A DNA stretch of 64,000 nucleotides from Tidjanibacter sp. (GTDB lineage Bacteria > Bacteroidota > Bacteroidia > Bacteroidales > Rikenellaceae): NCBI GenBank assembly GCA_017466345.1, contig JAFTUI010000007.1:62001-126000 (forward strand). Reading direction: 5' to 3'. Under the pieces are notes generated by a model. It searched no databases. It was not told the origin of the DNA and saw only the letters and a list, made by a program, of their open reading frames with translations. Positions 32,834-40,771 of the stretch are shown one piece after another. Position 1 is the first letter of the stretch. Every line of letters starts with the position of its first letter. The translations under genes and the position numbers were made by a program.

Positions 32834-33856
32834 CTACTCCTTGCCACCGAAGAGGTTGAAGCGTGCAAGCACCCTATTGCGGCGTGGCAGGATAACGAGT
32901 TCCACCAACAGCAACACAAGTGCCGCAACAAGCGGTATATGGAATTTCTCGTCATACTCCTCGAAAATCTCGGTCTTGAACTTCGACTTCTCGGTGCGGT
33001 TTATCTTATCGACAATCTCCTGCACACCCACACTCGCCGCGGTAGCCCTAATGTAGGCTCCACCCGTTGTGGCGGCAATTTTTTGGAGAGTTGTCTCGTC
33101 CAATTTCGACACCACAATCTCGCCCTTGTCGTCACGCACAAAGTCGCCATCTATGCTTATGGGTGCGCCCTCTGGTGTGCCGATACCTATTGTATAGACT
33201 TGCACACCCTTCTCGGCAGCCCTCTCAGCCGCCGCCAAAGCATCGTCCTCGTGGTTTTCGCCATCGGTTACAAGCACCACCACCCTACTACCCTCCGAGT
33301 CGCTCGAAAAGGCACTTGTAGCGAGGTCTATGGCAGCACCTATTGCTGTACCCTGTTTAGTTACCTGCGTGGGCGAGATGCGCTCCACAAAGTTGCGGGC
33401 TGTAAGGTAGTCCGAGGTGATGGGTAGTTGGACATAGGCATCGCCCGCAAAGACCACAACGCCAATACGCTCCTCCGACAAGCCCTCTATAACCCTGCTA
33501 ACTGCATATTTTGTGCGCTCCAACCTATTGGGCGAGAAGTCGCTCGCCAGCATAGAGTTCGACACGTCAATAGCCACCATAATCTCTACGCCCTCGCGCT
33601 CCACCTCGCGGAGTTTGGAGCCCGCCTGAGGGCGTGCAACAGCGACAACAACAAGTGCCACAGCCACCGCAAAAATCCAAAACTTCCACCTTAGTTTCGC
33701 AATCGACATATCGGGAGCCAAACGTCTAAGGGCACTCTGGCTGCCAAATTGGGCGAGGGCTTTACGCCTACGGGCTACCATCAGCTCAAACAGCACCGCA
33801 AAGACGGGTACCAATAAAAGCAGGTACAAAAACTCTATGTTCGCAAATCTAAACAT
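32834..33856 (-). CDS. batB: BatB-type von Willebrand factor A membrane protein
   Basis: 340 residues. Two N-terminal membrane segments (about 8-25 and 58-75), a VWA domain from about 88 with MIDAS motif DVSNS, conserved Thr in TKQGTAIG and Asp in LVTDGENHED, and a C-terminal membrane segment (IPLVAALVLLLVELVIL). Bat proteins are linked to oxygen and stress tolerance in Bacteroides and are thought to form inner-membrane complexes; the mechanism is unclear. It follows batA by 13 bp. It is called B rather than A because of order and the DVSNS motif. Confidence 0.85.
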   Translation of the reverse strand: MFRFANIEFLYLLLLVPVFAVLFELMVARRRKALAQFGSQSALRRLAPDMSIAKLRWKFWIFAVAVALVVVAVARPQAGSKLREVEREGVEIMVAIDVSNSMLASDFSPNRLERTKYAVSRVIEGLSEERIGVVVFAGDAYVQLPITSDYLTARNFVERISPTQVTKQGTAIGAAIDLATSAFSSDSEGSRVVVLVTDGENHEDDALAAAERAAEKGVQVYTIGIGTPEGAPISIDGDFVRDDKGEIVVSKLDETTLQKIAATTGGAYIRATAASVGVQEIVDKINRTEKSKFKTEIFEEYDEKFHIPLVAALVLLLVELVILPRRNRVLARFNLFGGKE

Positions 33857-33869
33857 CTCTCTTTTTTCG

Positions 33870-34856
33870 CTAAGGTAGTTTATTTATCCACACCCTCTCC
33901 ACCAAGAACTCCGCCACCAGCAGCAGCAAAGCCCACAAGAGCCACACACCAAAGAGTTCGTTATGGCGGGTGTAGTTATCGGTCTCGATTTTGGTCTTTT
34001 CGAGTTCGTTTATCTTATTATAGACCTCACGCAGGGTGTTCTTATCCGTAGCGCGGAAGTACTCGCCACCCGTCTTGGCAGCAATATCTGTCAGCGTCTG
34101 CTCGTCAATCTCCACCCTCTGTTGCGAGTAGCGCATCTTACCCCAAGCATCGTAGTAGGGGTAGGGAGCGTAGCCCCTCTTACCCACGCCAATAGTATAT
34201 ACCCTTATGCCATACTCGGCAGCAATCTCGGCAGCCGACAGTGGGGCAATCTGTCCCGCATTATTAACACCATCGGTAAGCAGTATGATAACCTTGCTCT
34301 TAGCCTCCGACTCACGAAGTCTATTGACAGCCGTTGCCAAGCCCATACCTATTGCTGTACCGTCCTCCACAACGCCAAACTCAACCTGCGACAGCAGCGT
34401 CTGTAATGCCGCCTTATCGGTCGTCAGAGGGCTCTGAGTATAGCTCTCGCCCGCAAAGACCACCAAACCTATCCTATCGTTGGGGCGGTCGGCAATAAAC
34501 CTCGCAGCCACATCTTTGGCAGCCGTAAGCCTATCGGGCTCGAAGTCCGCAGCCAGCATAGTACCCGACACATCCAACGACAGCACAATATCAATACCCT
34601 CAACCGTTGTCTTGCTCAGTTGCTCGGTGGTCTGAGGACGAGCCAAAGCCACCACAATCATTGCCACAGCCGCACATCTCAGCACAAAAGGCAGATGTCT
34701 GCACCACGAGCGCAATGTGCGAGGAGCACCACTCAGCATCCCCACATTCGACACCCTCAGCGAAGCACCACCAGCCCGCTCGCGCCACAAGTAGTATCCC
34801 ACCATCGGCACAAGCAGCAACAATAACCACAACATCTTCGGACTTGCAAACTCCAT
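33870..34856 (-). CDS. batA: BatA-type von Willebrand factor A membrane protein
   Basis: 328 residues with the same layout as its neighbour: membrane segments at about 8-24 and 57-72, a VWA domain with DVSGT MIDAS, VEDGTAIGMG and LLTDGVNNAG, and a C-terminal membrane segment (LFGVWLLWALLLLVAEFLV). BatA and BatB are paralogues that probably work together. The start lies about 25 nt from the opening hairpin of cassette D, which separates it from batC, so it may be transcribed independently of the genes upstream. Confidence 0.88.
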   Translation of the reverse strand: MEFASPKMLWLLLLLVPMVGYYLWRERAGGASLRVSNVGMLSGAPRTLRSWCRHLPFVLRCAAVAMIVVALARPQTTEQLSKTTVEGIDIVLSLDVSGTMLAADFEPDRLTAAKDVAARFIADRPNDRIGLVVFAGESYTQSPLTTDKAALQTLLSQVEFGVVEDGTAIGMGLATAVNRLRESEAKSKVIILLTDGVNNAGQIAPLSAAEIAAEYGIRVYTIGVGKRGYAPYPYYDAWGKMRYSQQRVEIDEQTLTDIAAKTGGEYFRATDKNTLREVYNKINELEKTKIETDNYTRHNELFGVWLLWALLLLVAEFLVERVWINKLP

Positions 34857-34881
34857 ATTTTTCTTTTTCTCTTTTTCTTTT

Positions 34882-35444
34882 GCGACTTTTTATAAAAAGT
34901 CGCCTTTTTCGCACCTTTTTGTAAAAAGGTGCTACCAAAAACTTTTAGTGCACCAACCAATTGTGGTACTACCTACCGCTTTGCTTAGGAGTGGCTTCGG
35001 AGCCACCTGCACAAGAGCGTCACTCTGACGCCTTTGCGGTAAGGTGTGGCTATCTTTCGCAGATAGTCTGGCAGTCGAACTGCCAGCCCACTTTCAAACG
35101 AGTTTGAGTGGGCTGACACTTCGCCCGCCTCTCTCCTTCGGAGAGCCTCGCACCTCCCCGAAAAAACTTCTCTCAAACTCCTACTTATATATGCCCCATA
35201 TGCCTTATAAGCCATATAAGCCTTAGGACTATTGACGTTAGACGTTAGACCAAAATTCCCTGCGAGTGGGTTTTGTGGAGGGATTTTTGCGCCACAATTC
35301 CCAACCTGCGGGTGATTTATGTGAGGCGAGTTCAAGGCTTGCGCAGCGCGAGAGAGCGGAGTTTACAAAAGTAAATGAGCATTTCGAGCGCAAGCGTAAC
35401 GCAGAAATCGCCCACAGAAATCAGCCGCACACAAGGCACGCTCG
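34882..35444 (+). repeat. Composite intergenic cassette, copy D
   Basis: The 588-bp gap between batA and batC is almost entirely cassette. Palindromes: GCGACTTTTTA/TAAAAAGTCGC (34882-34903) and GCACCTTTTTG/TAAAAAGGTGC (34911-34932). An extra arm follows with ACCA-ATTG-TGGT, GTGGCT-TCGG-AGCCAC and GCGTCA-CTC-TGACGC. Cloverleaf: closing stem GGTGTG to CGCACC, hairpins CTATC/GATAG, an extra CTGGCAGT-CGA-ACTGCCAG, CCCAC...GTGGG with the TTTCAAACGAGTTTGAG apex, and CTCTCC-TTC-GGAGAG. Then a 9-bp array (35186-35250) with GACGTTAGA units, and the second palindromic module (arms CTTGCGC 35338-35344 and GCGCAAG 35388-35394), which ends at the batC stop codon. Confidence 0.75.
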
Positions 35445-36203
35445 CTACCAGTTCTTGCCGGAGCGTGGCATCATAACCGCAGCCTTCTCGCCATCCACCT
35501 TCTCGCGAGTCTTATCCTCGGCAGCCTGCACAGCATCGAGCATCTGCTCGCTCTCTGGTCGGGGTGCGGGGGTCTCCTGAGGCTCCTCATCCTGGTCGCT
35601 CGGCTCAGGTTTCTCGCCCTGTTGGTCCTCAGGTTGGGGTTGCTCGTTGGGGTTCTGTTCCTTGTCGCCCTTCTCGTCATCCTCGCCGCCTTCGGACTGC
35701 TGGTTTTGGTTATTTTGGTTGTTCTGGTTGTTCTGTTGGTTTTGGTCGTTGTTCTGCTGGTTCTCCATCATAGCCTTGGTGTAGGCGTAGTTGAACTTAG
35801 CCTCCATATCCTTGGGGTTGAGCCTCAGGGATGATTTGTACGACTCCAAAGCCTCCTCCAACTTCTGCTGTTGGAACTGCGCATTGCCGAGGTTGTAGAG
35901 TGTTTTTGCCTTTACCTCATCCGAAAGGTTGGGGTATTCGGAGAGTTCGCGGAAGGTGTTCTCGGCACTCTCGAAGTCGCCCATAGCGTATTGTGAGTCG
36001 CCGAGGTTGAACTTACCCTCCACCGAGGCAGCATCTTTTTGGAGCGCTGTGCGGTACTCCTTCTGCGCCTCCTCCATACGTTGCTCCTCGTAGAGTGAGT
36101 TACCCCTGCGGACGTGTTTGCGTTCGGGGTATTTTTGACCATAGGCTGTCGTTGCTACGAAGAGAGCAAGCAGTGGCAACAGGTATTTCAGAACTCTACT
36201 CAT
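35445..36203 (-). CDS. batC: BatC-type tetratricopeptide-repeat protein
   Basis: 252 residues from the start chosen at 36203: signal peptide MSRVLKYLLPLLALFVATTAYGQ, TPR repeats about 30-145 (RRGNSLYEEQRMEEAQKEYRTAL, VEGKFNLGDSQYAMGDFESAE, TLYNLGNAQFQQQKLEEALESY), then a low-complexity tail rich in Gln/Asn (ENQQNNDQNQQNNQNNQNNQ) and in Glu/Pro. The N-terminus overlaps the end of the upstream gene by 8 bp, supporting co-transcription. An in-frame start farther upstream would add a basic, non-conserved segment and was not used. The stop codon touches the palindromic module of cassette D. Confidence 0.85.
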   Translation of the reverse strand: MSRVLKYLLPLLALFVATTAYGQKYPERKHVRRGNSLYEEQRMEEAQKEYRTALQKDAASVEGKFNLGDSQYAMGDFESAENTFRELSEYPNLSDEVKAKTLYNLGNAQFQQQKLEEALESYKSSLRLNPKDMEAKFNYAYTKAMMENQQNNDQNQQNNQNNQNNQNQQSEGGEDDEKGDKEQNPNEQPQPEDQQGEKPEPSDQDEEPQETPAPRPESEQMLDAVQAAEDKTREKVDGEKAAVMMPRSGKNW

Positions 36204-37209
36204 CTGCTCCCTCCTTTCTCTCCTCGGCGACAACACCTTCGATGTTTTGCGCCTCGGGGGCGACAACCTCCTCCTTAATCTCCTTGCTCTCCTCCACGAA
36301 GTAGTAGACCATATTGTAGTACTCCTCGTGGCTCTCCTCCGAGGGGGTATATTTCGCAAATTTCACAAGGTCGCTCTCGGCGAGCAGTGAGCCGAGGTTG
36401 GCTGTGTGTTTAGGCTCAACCTCTGCCGCCTTCATTGCCGAGAGAATCTCGTCAGTGGTCATCTCCATAGCTCCCACACCATAACGCCCTGCGAGGTACT
36501 CCCTGAGAATCTCCGTAAGGCGGGTATAGTACTCCTTAATCTTTCCGTTCTGCCACAATTTCTGGTTGTGGAGCATCTCCAAGTGTCGTATTGCCACAAC
36601 GTGTGGGGGTTCTCTGCGCTCCTCTGTGGTCTGTTTTCTCTTCCTTAGGCGCGAGAGCACCAGCAGCACCAAGCCTGCCACAACAGCCGCCACACCCAAG
36701 CCAGCAAGCGTATAGCCGCCCACCTCGCCAAGTTTCAAGGGTGCTTTGAGGGGTTGTTTGATGTCGTAGATGGTCTTTTGTGCTGTATCTACGGGCATCA
36801 TCTGCACCTGCAAATGTAGTGGTTCCGAAGCGAAAAGGGTGTCCACCCTCACACCGTCAGTATAGAGCACTGCGAGCGAGTCGAGGCTATACATTGCGGG
36901 CTCAAAAGAGGTCATACGCCACCTCTTGCGCAGCTGAATACTACCCTCGGCAAGCTTTGTGGTATCCAACTTTCTCTCTTCGAGAAGTTCTATCTTGCCC
37001 TCGGCAAACTCGGAGGTTATAGAGGGGAAGCCCACACCATAGCCCTCGGGAGCAGCAACCTCCAACACAAGGTCGAAGTGGTCGCCTAAGAGCACACTAT
37101 CGGGCTCAAACCTTGCACCAACAATCTCCACACCCCTCTGTGCGGCAGCAGCAAACACCACTCCCACACTCATACACAGCGCAATAATATATCTTTTCAA
37201 CCCTCTCAT
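36196..37209 (-). CDS. Bat-operon membrane protein, function unknown
   Basis: 337 residues: signal peptide (about 1-23, ending AAAAQ), a periplasmic beta-sandwich-like domain about 25-150 (FEPDSVLLGDHFDLVLEV), one membrane segment about 168-186 (YTLAGLGVAAVVAGLVLLVL) and a cytoplasmic helical domain (HNQKLWQNGKIKEYYTRLTE, GVGAMEMTTDEIL). Proteins of this layout usually sit between the DUF58 gene and batA in Bacteroidetes Bat operons. It is not the larger BatD. It starts directly after the DUF58 gene and overlaps batC by 8 bp. Confidence 0.75.
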   Translation of the reverse strand: MRGLKRYIIALCMSVGVVFAAAAQRGVEIVGARFEPDSVLLGDHFDLVLEVAAPEGYGVGFPSITSEFAEGKIELLEERKLDTTKLAEGSIQLRKRWRMTSFEPAMYSLDSLAVLYTDGVRVDTLFASEPLHLQVQMMPVDTAQKTIYDIKQPLKAPLKLGEVGGYTLAGLGVAAVVAGLVLLVLSRLRKRKQTTEERREPPHVVAIRHLEMLHNQKLWQNGKIKEYYTRLTEILREYLAGRYGVGAMEMTTDEILSAMKAAEVEPKHTANLGSLLAESDLVKFAKYTPSEESHEEYYNMVYYFVEESKEIKEEVVAPEAQNIEGVVAEERKEGADE

Positions 37210-38091
37210 CTATCGTCTTTTGAAGAGTTTGATAAGTTCCTTAACATAGTCTTCCTCGGTGGTCACATCGGCGTGGTCTACCCTTACGCGGGCGAGAATC
37301 TTATCCATAGCCTCGTGGCGGGCGTTCCACTGTGCGGCGTAGTGTTCCCTCGCTGCCCTCGAAGAGGTGTCGACAAACATACGGCGACCGCTCTCCAAGT
37401 CCTCCATCTCCACCAAGCCCACATCGGGCAGTTCGGCATCCCTCGGGTCATAGACCTTAATACCCACAATATCGTGTTTGCCCGAAGCGATACCCAGCAC
37501 CTTCGAGAGTCGTTCGTCCTCACTTGCGGGAGTGTCGAAGTCGCTCAGCACAAAGGTCGTACTGCGCTTTTTCAGCACCGCTGTGAGGTACTCCAAAGGC
37601 ACCACCAGCGAGGTCGCTTTGCTCTCGGGCTCAAACTCCAAAAGAGTGCTGATAATCCTGAGGATATGTGAGCGACCTTTCTTGGGAGGTATGAACTTCT
37701 CCACCCTATCGCTGAACAGCAAGCAGCCCACCTTATCGTTATTCTGGGCTGCCGAGAACGCCAGCACAGCCGCAATCTCGGTCATCACCGCACGCTTCGT
37801 CTTATCGCCCGAGCCAAATGCCCCCGAGCCACTGACATCGACCATCAGCATCATCGTCAGCTCACGCTCCTCCTCATAGATTTTGATGTGGGGCTTGCGC
37901 ATACGGGCAGTGACATTCCAGTCTATATCCCTCACATCATCACCCACACGGTACTCCCTAACCTCGCTGAACGACACACCCCTGCCACGGAAAGCACTAT
38001 GGTAGTGTCCGGCAAAAATGTCGTTGGAGAGTCCGCGAGTCTTAATCTCTATCTTTCGGACCTGTTTGAGTATGTCTGATGTCTCCTTCAA
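37210..38091 (-). CDS. DUF58 domain protein of the Bat operon
   Basis: About 293 residues from a TTG start at 38091. Conserved N-terminus TSDILKQVRKIEIKTRGLSN, then the DUF58 core FRGRGVSFSEVREYRVGDD-x-RDIDWNVTARM and a VWA-like fold with MVDVSGSGAFG and VLSDFD. DUF58 proteins accompany MoxR ATPases. The start is uncertain: relatives begin with Met where this gene has Lys (AAG), two residues after the TTG. The only upstream in-frame ATG, at 38229, lies inside cassette E and would add 46 repeat-encoded residues (such as STTIGWCTKSFWFRF). TTG, or a lost ATG with altered initiation, is more likely. Confidence 0.8.
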   Translation of the reverse strand: MKETSDILKQVRKIEIKTRGLSNDIFAGHYHSAFRGRGVSFSEVREYRVGDDVRDIDWNVTARMRKPHIKIYEEERELTMMLMVDVSGSGAFGSGDKTKRAVMTEIAAVLAFSAAQNNDKVGCLLFSDRVEKFIPPKKGRSHILRIISTLLEFEPESKATSLVVPLEYLTAVLKKRSTTFVLSDFDTPASEDERLSKVLGIASGKHDIVGIKVYDPRDAELPDVGLVEMEDLESGRRMFVDTSSRAAREHYAAQWNARHEAMDKILARVRVDHADVTTEEDYVKELIKLFKRR

Positions 38092-38117
38092 TTTGTTCTT
38101 ATTTTTCTTCGCTTTCT

Positions 38118-38646
38118 CCGCTTTTTGTAAAAAGCGGAACCAAAAACTTTTAGTGCACCAACCAATAGTGGTACTACCTACCGCTTTGCTTAGGAGTGGC
38201 TTTGGAGCCACTTGCACTTTGAGCATCACTCTGACGCCTTGCGGTGAGGTGTGACTGCCTTTACGGGCAGATTAACAGCCAAAATAGCAGCCCTCCTTCA
38301 AACAAGTTTGAGAGGGCTCCTATTTCGTCTGCCACTCTCCTTCGGAGAGCCTCACACCTCCCCGAAAAAGCATTCTCTCAAACTCCCACATATTGCTCCC
38401 CTAAGTTAGGGGAGCGGTCGCAACGCGACTGAGGGGTATGTTTCCTGTATGCCTTATATGCCCTATAAGCCCTATAAGACTAAGGACTCTTGACGTTAGA
38501 CGTTAGACGTTAGACCCTAAAACCGCGAGTGCATATCGTGTGGCGAGTTCAAGGCTTGGTTTTGATTTTGCTCCGCAGTTTACAAATGGTAAATGAGGAA
38601 GCAAAATCAAAAGCATAACGCAGAAATCGCCCACGAGATGTGCTCG
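38118..38646 (+). repeat. Composite intergenic cassette, copy E
   Basis: This fills the gap between the DUF58 gene and moxR. It opens with palindrome CCGCTTTTTG/TAAAAAGCGG (38118-38137), then the extra arm with GTGGCT-TTGG-AGCCAC. Cloverleaf closing stem GAGGTGTG to CACACCTC, hairpins CTGCC/GGCAG, AGCCCTC/GAGGGCT with the TTCAAACAAGTTTGAG apex, and CTCTCC-TTC-GGAGAG. A TCCCCTAAGTTAGGGGA palindrome (38397-38413), a 9-bp array (38446-38515) ending in three GACGTTAGA units, and the second module with a perfect 13-bp stem TTTTGATTTTGCT (38560-38572) to AGCAAAATCAAAA (38600-38612) around GTTTAC/GTAAAT. It ends at the moxR stop codon. Confidence 0.75.
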
Positions 38647-39645
38647 CTAAGGTACCTCTACGGCGTTCAGTATCTCCGTAATAATCTCCTCAGTGGTAAC
38701 ATTCTCCGCCTCAGCCTCGTAGGACAAGCCTATACGGTGGCGCAGAACATCGTGGCACATAGCCCTCACATCCTCGGGGATGACGTAGCCCCTATGTTTG
38801 ATGAAGGCGTAAGCCTTAGATGCCTTAGCCAATGCGATACTTGCACGGGGCGAAGCGCCATACGAAATCATAGGCGAGAGTTTCGACAGACCATATTCGG
38901 CGGGTTCGCGGGTGGCAAAGATGATGTCGACAATATACTTCTCGATCTTCTCGTCCATATAGACATCGCTCACAACCTTACGAGCCCTCACAATATCCTC
39001 GGGAGTTACTACCTTCTGCACCTCGGGCATACCCTCGCCGGCAAGGTTGAGCCTTACAATATCGCGCTCCTCCTGGCGTTTGGGGTAGGAGATTTTGGCT
39101 TTGAGCATAAACCTATCGACCTGAGCCTCGGGCAGAGGATAGGTACCCTCCTGCTCGATGGGGTTCTGGGTAGCCATAACGAGGAAGGGCTCGGGAAGAG
39201 CAAAGGTCTCCTCGCCGATAGTTACCTGTCGCTCCTGCATAGCCTCCAAAAGCGCACTCTGCACCTTTGCGGGCGAGCGGTTAATCTCATCCGCCAAAAC
39301 AAAATTGGCAAAGATGGGACCTTTTTTTACGGTGAACTCCTCGTTCTTCTGGGAGTAAATCAAGGTGCCCACAAGGTCGGCAGGCAGCAAATCGGGCGTA
39401 AACTGCACCCTACTAAACTTAGCATCCACAGCCTTCGAGAGTGTGGTGATAGCCAAGGTCTTAGCCAAGCCGGGGACACCCTCCAAAAGGATGTGACCGC
39501 CCGTAAGCAAGCCAATAATCAGAGTATCGACAAGGTGGCGCTGACCCACAATCACACGACCCATCTCCATCGACAGCGAGTCCACAAACAGACTCTCCTT
39601 CTCGATACGTTCATTCAGTTCTTTGATGTTAATAATCTCGCTCAT
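38647..39645 (-). CDS. moxR: MoxR-family AAA+ ATPase
   Basis: 332 residues from the ATG at 39645, chosen because MSEIINIKELNERI starts like relatives; an in-frame ATG 60 nt upstream adds a non-conserved segment. Walker A GGHILLEGVPGLAKT, Walker B FVLADEINRSPAKVQSALLEAMQE, sensor 1 FLVMATQNPIEQEGTYPLPEAQ, and the C-terminal lid (LSPMISYGASPRASIALAKA). MoxR chaperone-like ATPases work with DUF58 and VWA proteins such as BatA/B. First gene of the Bat operon, with a promoter-like TAACTTTG upstream. Confidence 0.93.
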   Translation of the reverse strand: MSEIINIKELNERIEKESLFVDSLSMEMGRVIVGQRHLVDTLIIGLLTGGHILLEGVPGLAKTLAITTLSKAVDAKFSRVQFTPDLLPADLVGTLIYSQKNEEFTVKKGPIFANFVLADEINRSPAKVQSALLEAMQERQVTIGEETFALPEPFLVMATQNPIEQEGTYPLPEAQVDRFMLKAKISYPKRQEERDIVRLNLAGEGMPEVQKVVTPEDIVRARKVVSDVYMDEKIEKYIVDIIFATREPAEYGLSKLSPMISYGASPRASIALAKASKAYAFIKHRGYVIPEDVRAMCHDVLRHRIGLSYEAEAENVTTEEIITEILNAVEVP

Positions 39646-39723
39646 ATTGTTGTGTTTTATATCTATTTTCTCTCGTTTTTGGTCAGCGCACACGCCACCC
39701 GACAAAGTAAACGTATAGACTCA

Positions 39724-39731
39724 CAAAGTTA
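39724..39731 (-). promoter_or_regulatory. -7 box for moxR and the Bat operon
   Basis: The minus strand reads TAACTTTG (TAnnTTTG) about 80 nt before the moxR start. No TTTG 19 bp upstream; the opening palindrome of cassette F lies where the -33 region would be. Confidence 0.5.
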
Positions 39732-39753
39732 GTATTTTTCTCTATTTTCTTCT

Positions 39754-40142
39754 GCGACTTTTTATAAAAAGTCGCCTTTTCGCACCTTTTTGTAAAAAGG
39801 TGCTGCCAAAAACTTTTCGTGCACCAACCAATTGTGGTACTACCTGCCGCTTTGCTTAGGAGTGGCTTAGGAGCCACTTGCACAAATGCGTCACTCTGAC
39901 GCCTTTGCGGTGTTGGGATTTCTATTCAGTGTATATAGAGAAAACGAAGAAGAGCAGAAAACGCACAGAGCGGAGGGATTTTTGGCGTCAGAGTGACGCT
40001 TTTATGATGGGATTTCTCCCAACCAAAAAAGCATAACACGAGATGAGAGCAAGGCATACAAGAAAGCGGACTCCGCAGTTTACTTAACGTAAATGAGGAG
40101 TCCGCTTATCGAAGTATAACGTAGCTATCGCTCGTGTTATGC
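39754..40142 (+). repeat. Composite intergenic cassette, copy F, rearranged
   Basis: The opening palindromes (39754-39775; the second at about 39782-39803) and the extra arm with GTGGCT-TAGG-AGCCAC and GCGTCA-CTC-TGACGC match D and E. The cloverleaf is missing: the sequence switches at about 39911 to a different 110-bp segment bounded by TTGGGA and TCCCAA and containing a second, inverted AGCGTCACTCTGACGCC. The second palindromic module follows with an 11-bp stem AAGCGGACTCC (40064-40074) to GGAGTCCGCTT (40097-40107) around GTTTAC/GTAAAT. It merges with the rplQ end. Confidence 0.7.
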
Positions 40143-40150
40143 TTTTTTGG
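40023..40150 (-). terminator. Long terminator hairpin mirroring the rplQ 3' end
   Basis: The last 12 nt of rplQ plus 8 nt beyond it are repeated as an exact 20-nt inverted copy at 40023-40042 (CCAAAAAAGCATAACACGAG against its complement at 40131-40150). On the minus strand the hairpin, with the second palindromic module inside it, ends in TTTTTT. This would terminate the whole ribosomal transcript. Confidence 0.75.
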
Positions 40151-40748
40151 CGCCGGTCTTAACAGCCTTAACCTTAGCACCCGAAGTCTTAGCGGCAGTA
40201 GCCTTAGGAGCTTTGGGAGCAGCGGGTTTCTTTGCAGCAGGCTTCTTAGCGGCTTTGGGAGCCTCAGCAACCTCAACCTCTGCGGTCTCGGCAACCTCTG
40301 CTACAACCTCTGCGTCCTGAGCCTTCTTAGCGCGGCTGCGGCGAGTTTTGGGAGCAGCAGCCTTAGGTGCTACGCCCTCAACATAGGTCTCGTTGAAGTC
40401 TACGAGCTCGATGATACACATCTCAGCAGCGTCACCTACGCGGAAACCGGTGTGGAGAATACGAGTGTAACCACCGGGGCGGTCAGCGATCTTAGGAGCA
40501 ACGGTGCGGAACAACTCTGCGGTTGCAAATTTGTCTTTCAGATAGCTGAAAACAACACGGCGCTGGTGGGTGGTGTCCTCTTTCGATTTGGTAATGATGG
40601 GCTCAACAAATTTTTTCAGAGCCTTTGCTTTTGCCACAGTGGTCTCGATGCGTTTGTGGAGAATAAGGCTTGCAGCCATATTCGACATCAACGCTTTGCG
40701 GTGCGAAGCCTGACGACCCAAGTGGTTTACTTTCTTATTGTGTCTCAT
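40137..40748 (-). CDS. rplQ: 50S ribosomal protein L17 with Ala/Lys/Pro-rich tail
   Basis: 203 residues. The L17 core ([20 protein letters not shown] to about 125) binds 23S rRNA near the exit tunnel. Beyond it lies an unusually long tail of about 70 residues made of Ala, Lys, Pro, Glu and Val ([38 protein letters not shown]), similar to histone H1-like sequence. L17 in many bacteria is about 120-130 residues; long tails are known in Bacteroidetes. Last gene of the ribosomal cluster, 23 bp after rpoA. Confidence 0.93.
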   Translation of the reverse strand: MRHNKKVNHLGRQASHRKALMSNMAASLILHKRIETTVAKAKALKKFVEPIITKSKEDTTHQRRVVFSYLKDKFATAELFRTVAPKIADRPGGYTRILHTGFRVGDAAEMCIIELVDFNETYVEGVAPKAAAPKTRRSRAKKAQDAEVVAEVAETAEVEVAEAPKAAKKPAAKKPAAPKAPKATAAKTSGAKVKAVKTGAKKA

Positions 40749-40771
40749 AAATTAATGTTTCTTTTTGTGGG

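Noticed and set aside
31328-33427. Open frame of nearly 700 codons on the plus strand across murA
   Set aside because: Antisense to murA and batB, starts within the duplicated repeat and has no family resemblance.
38560-38612. Integron attC-type site
   Set aside because: The hairpins lack recognisable R and L box pairs with extrahelical bases, and no integrase is in the window.
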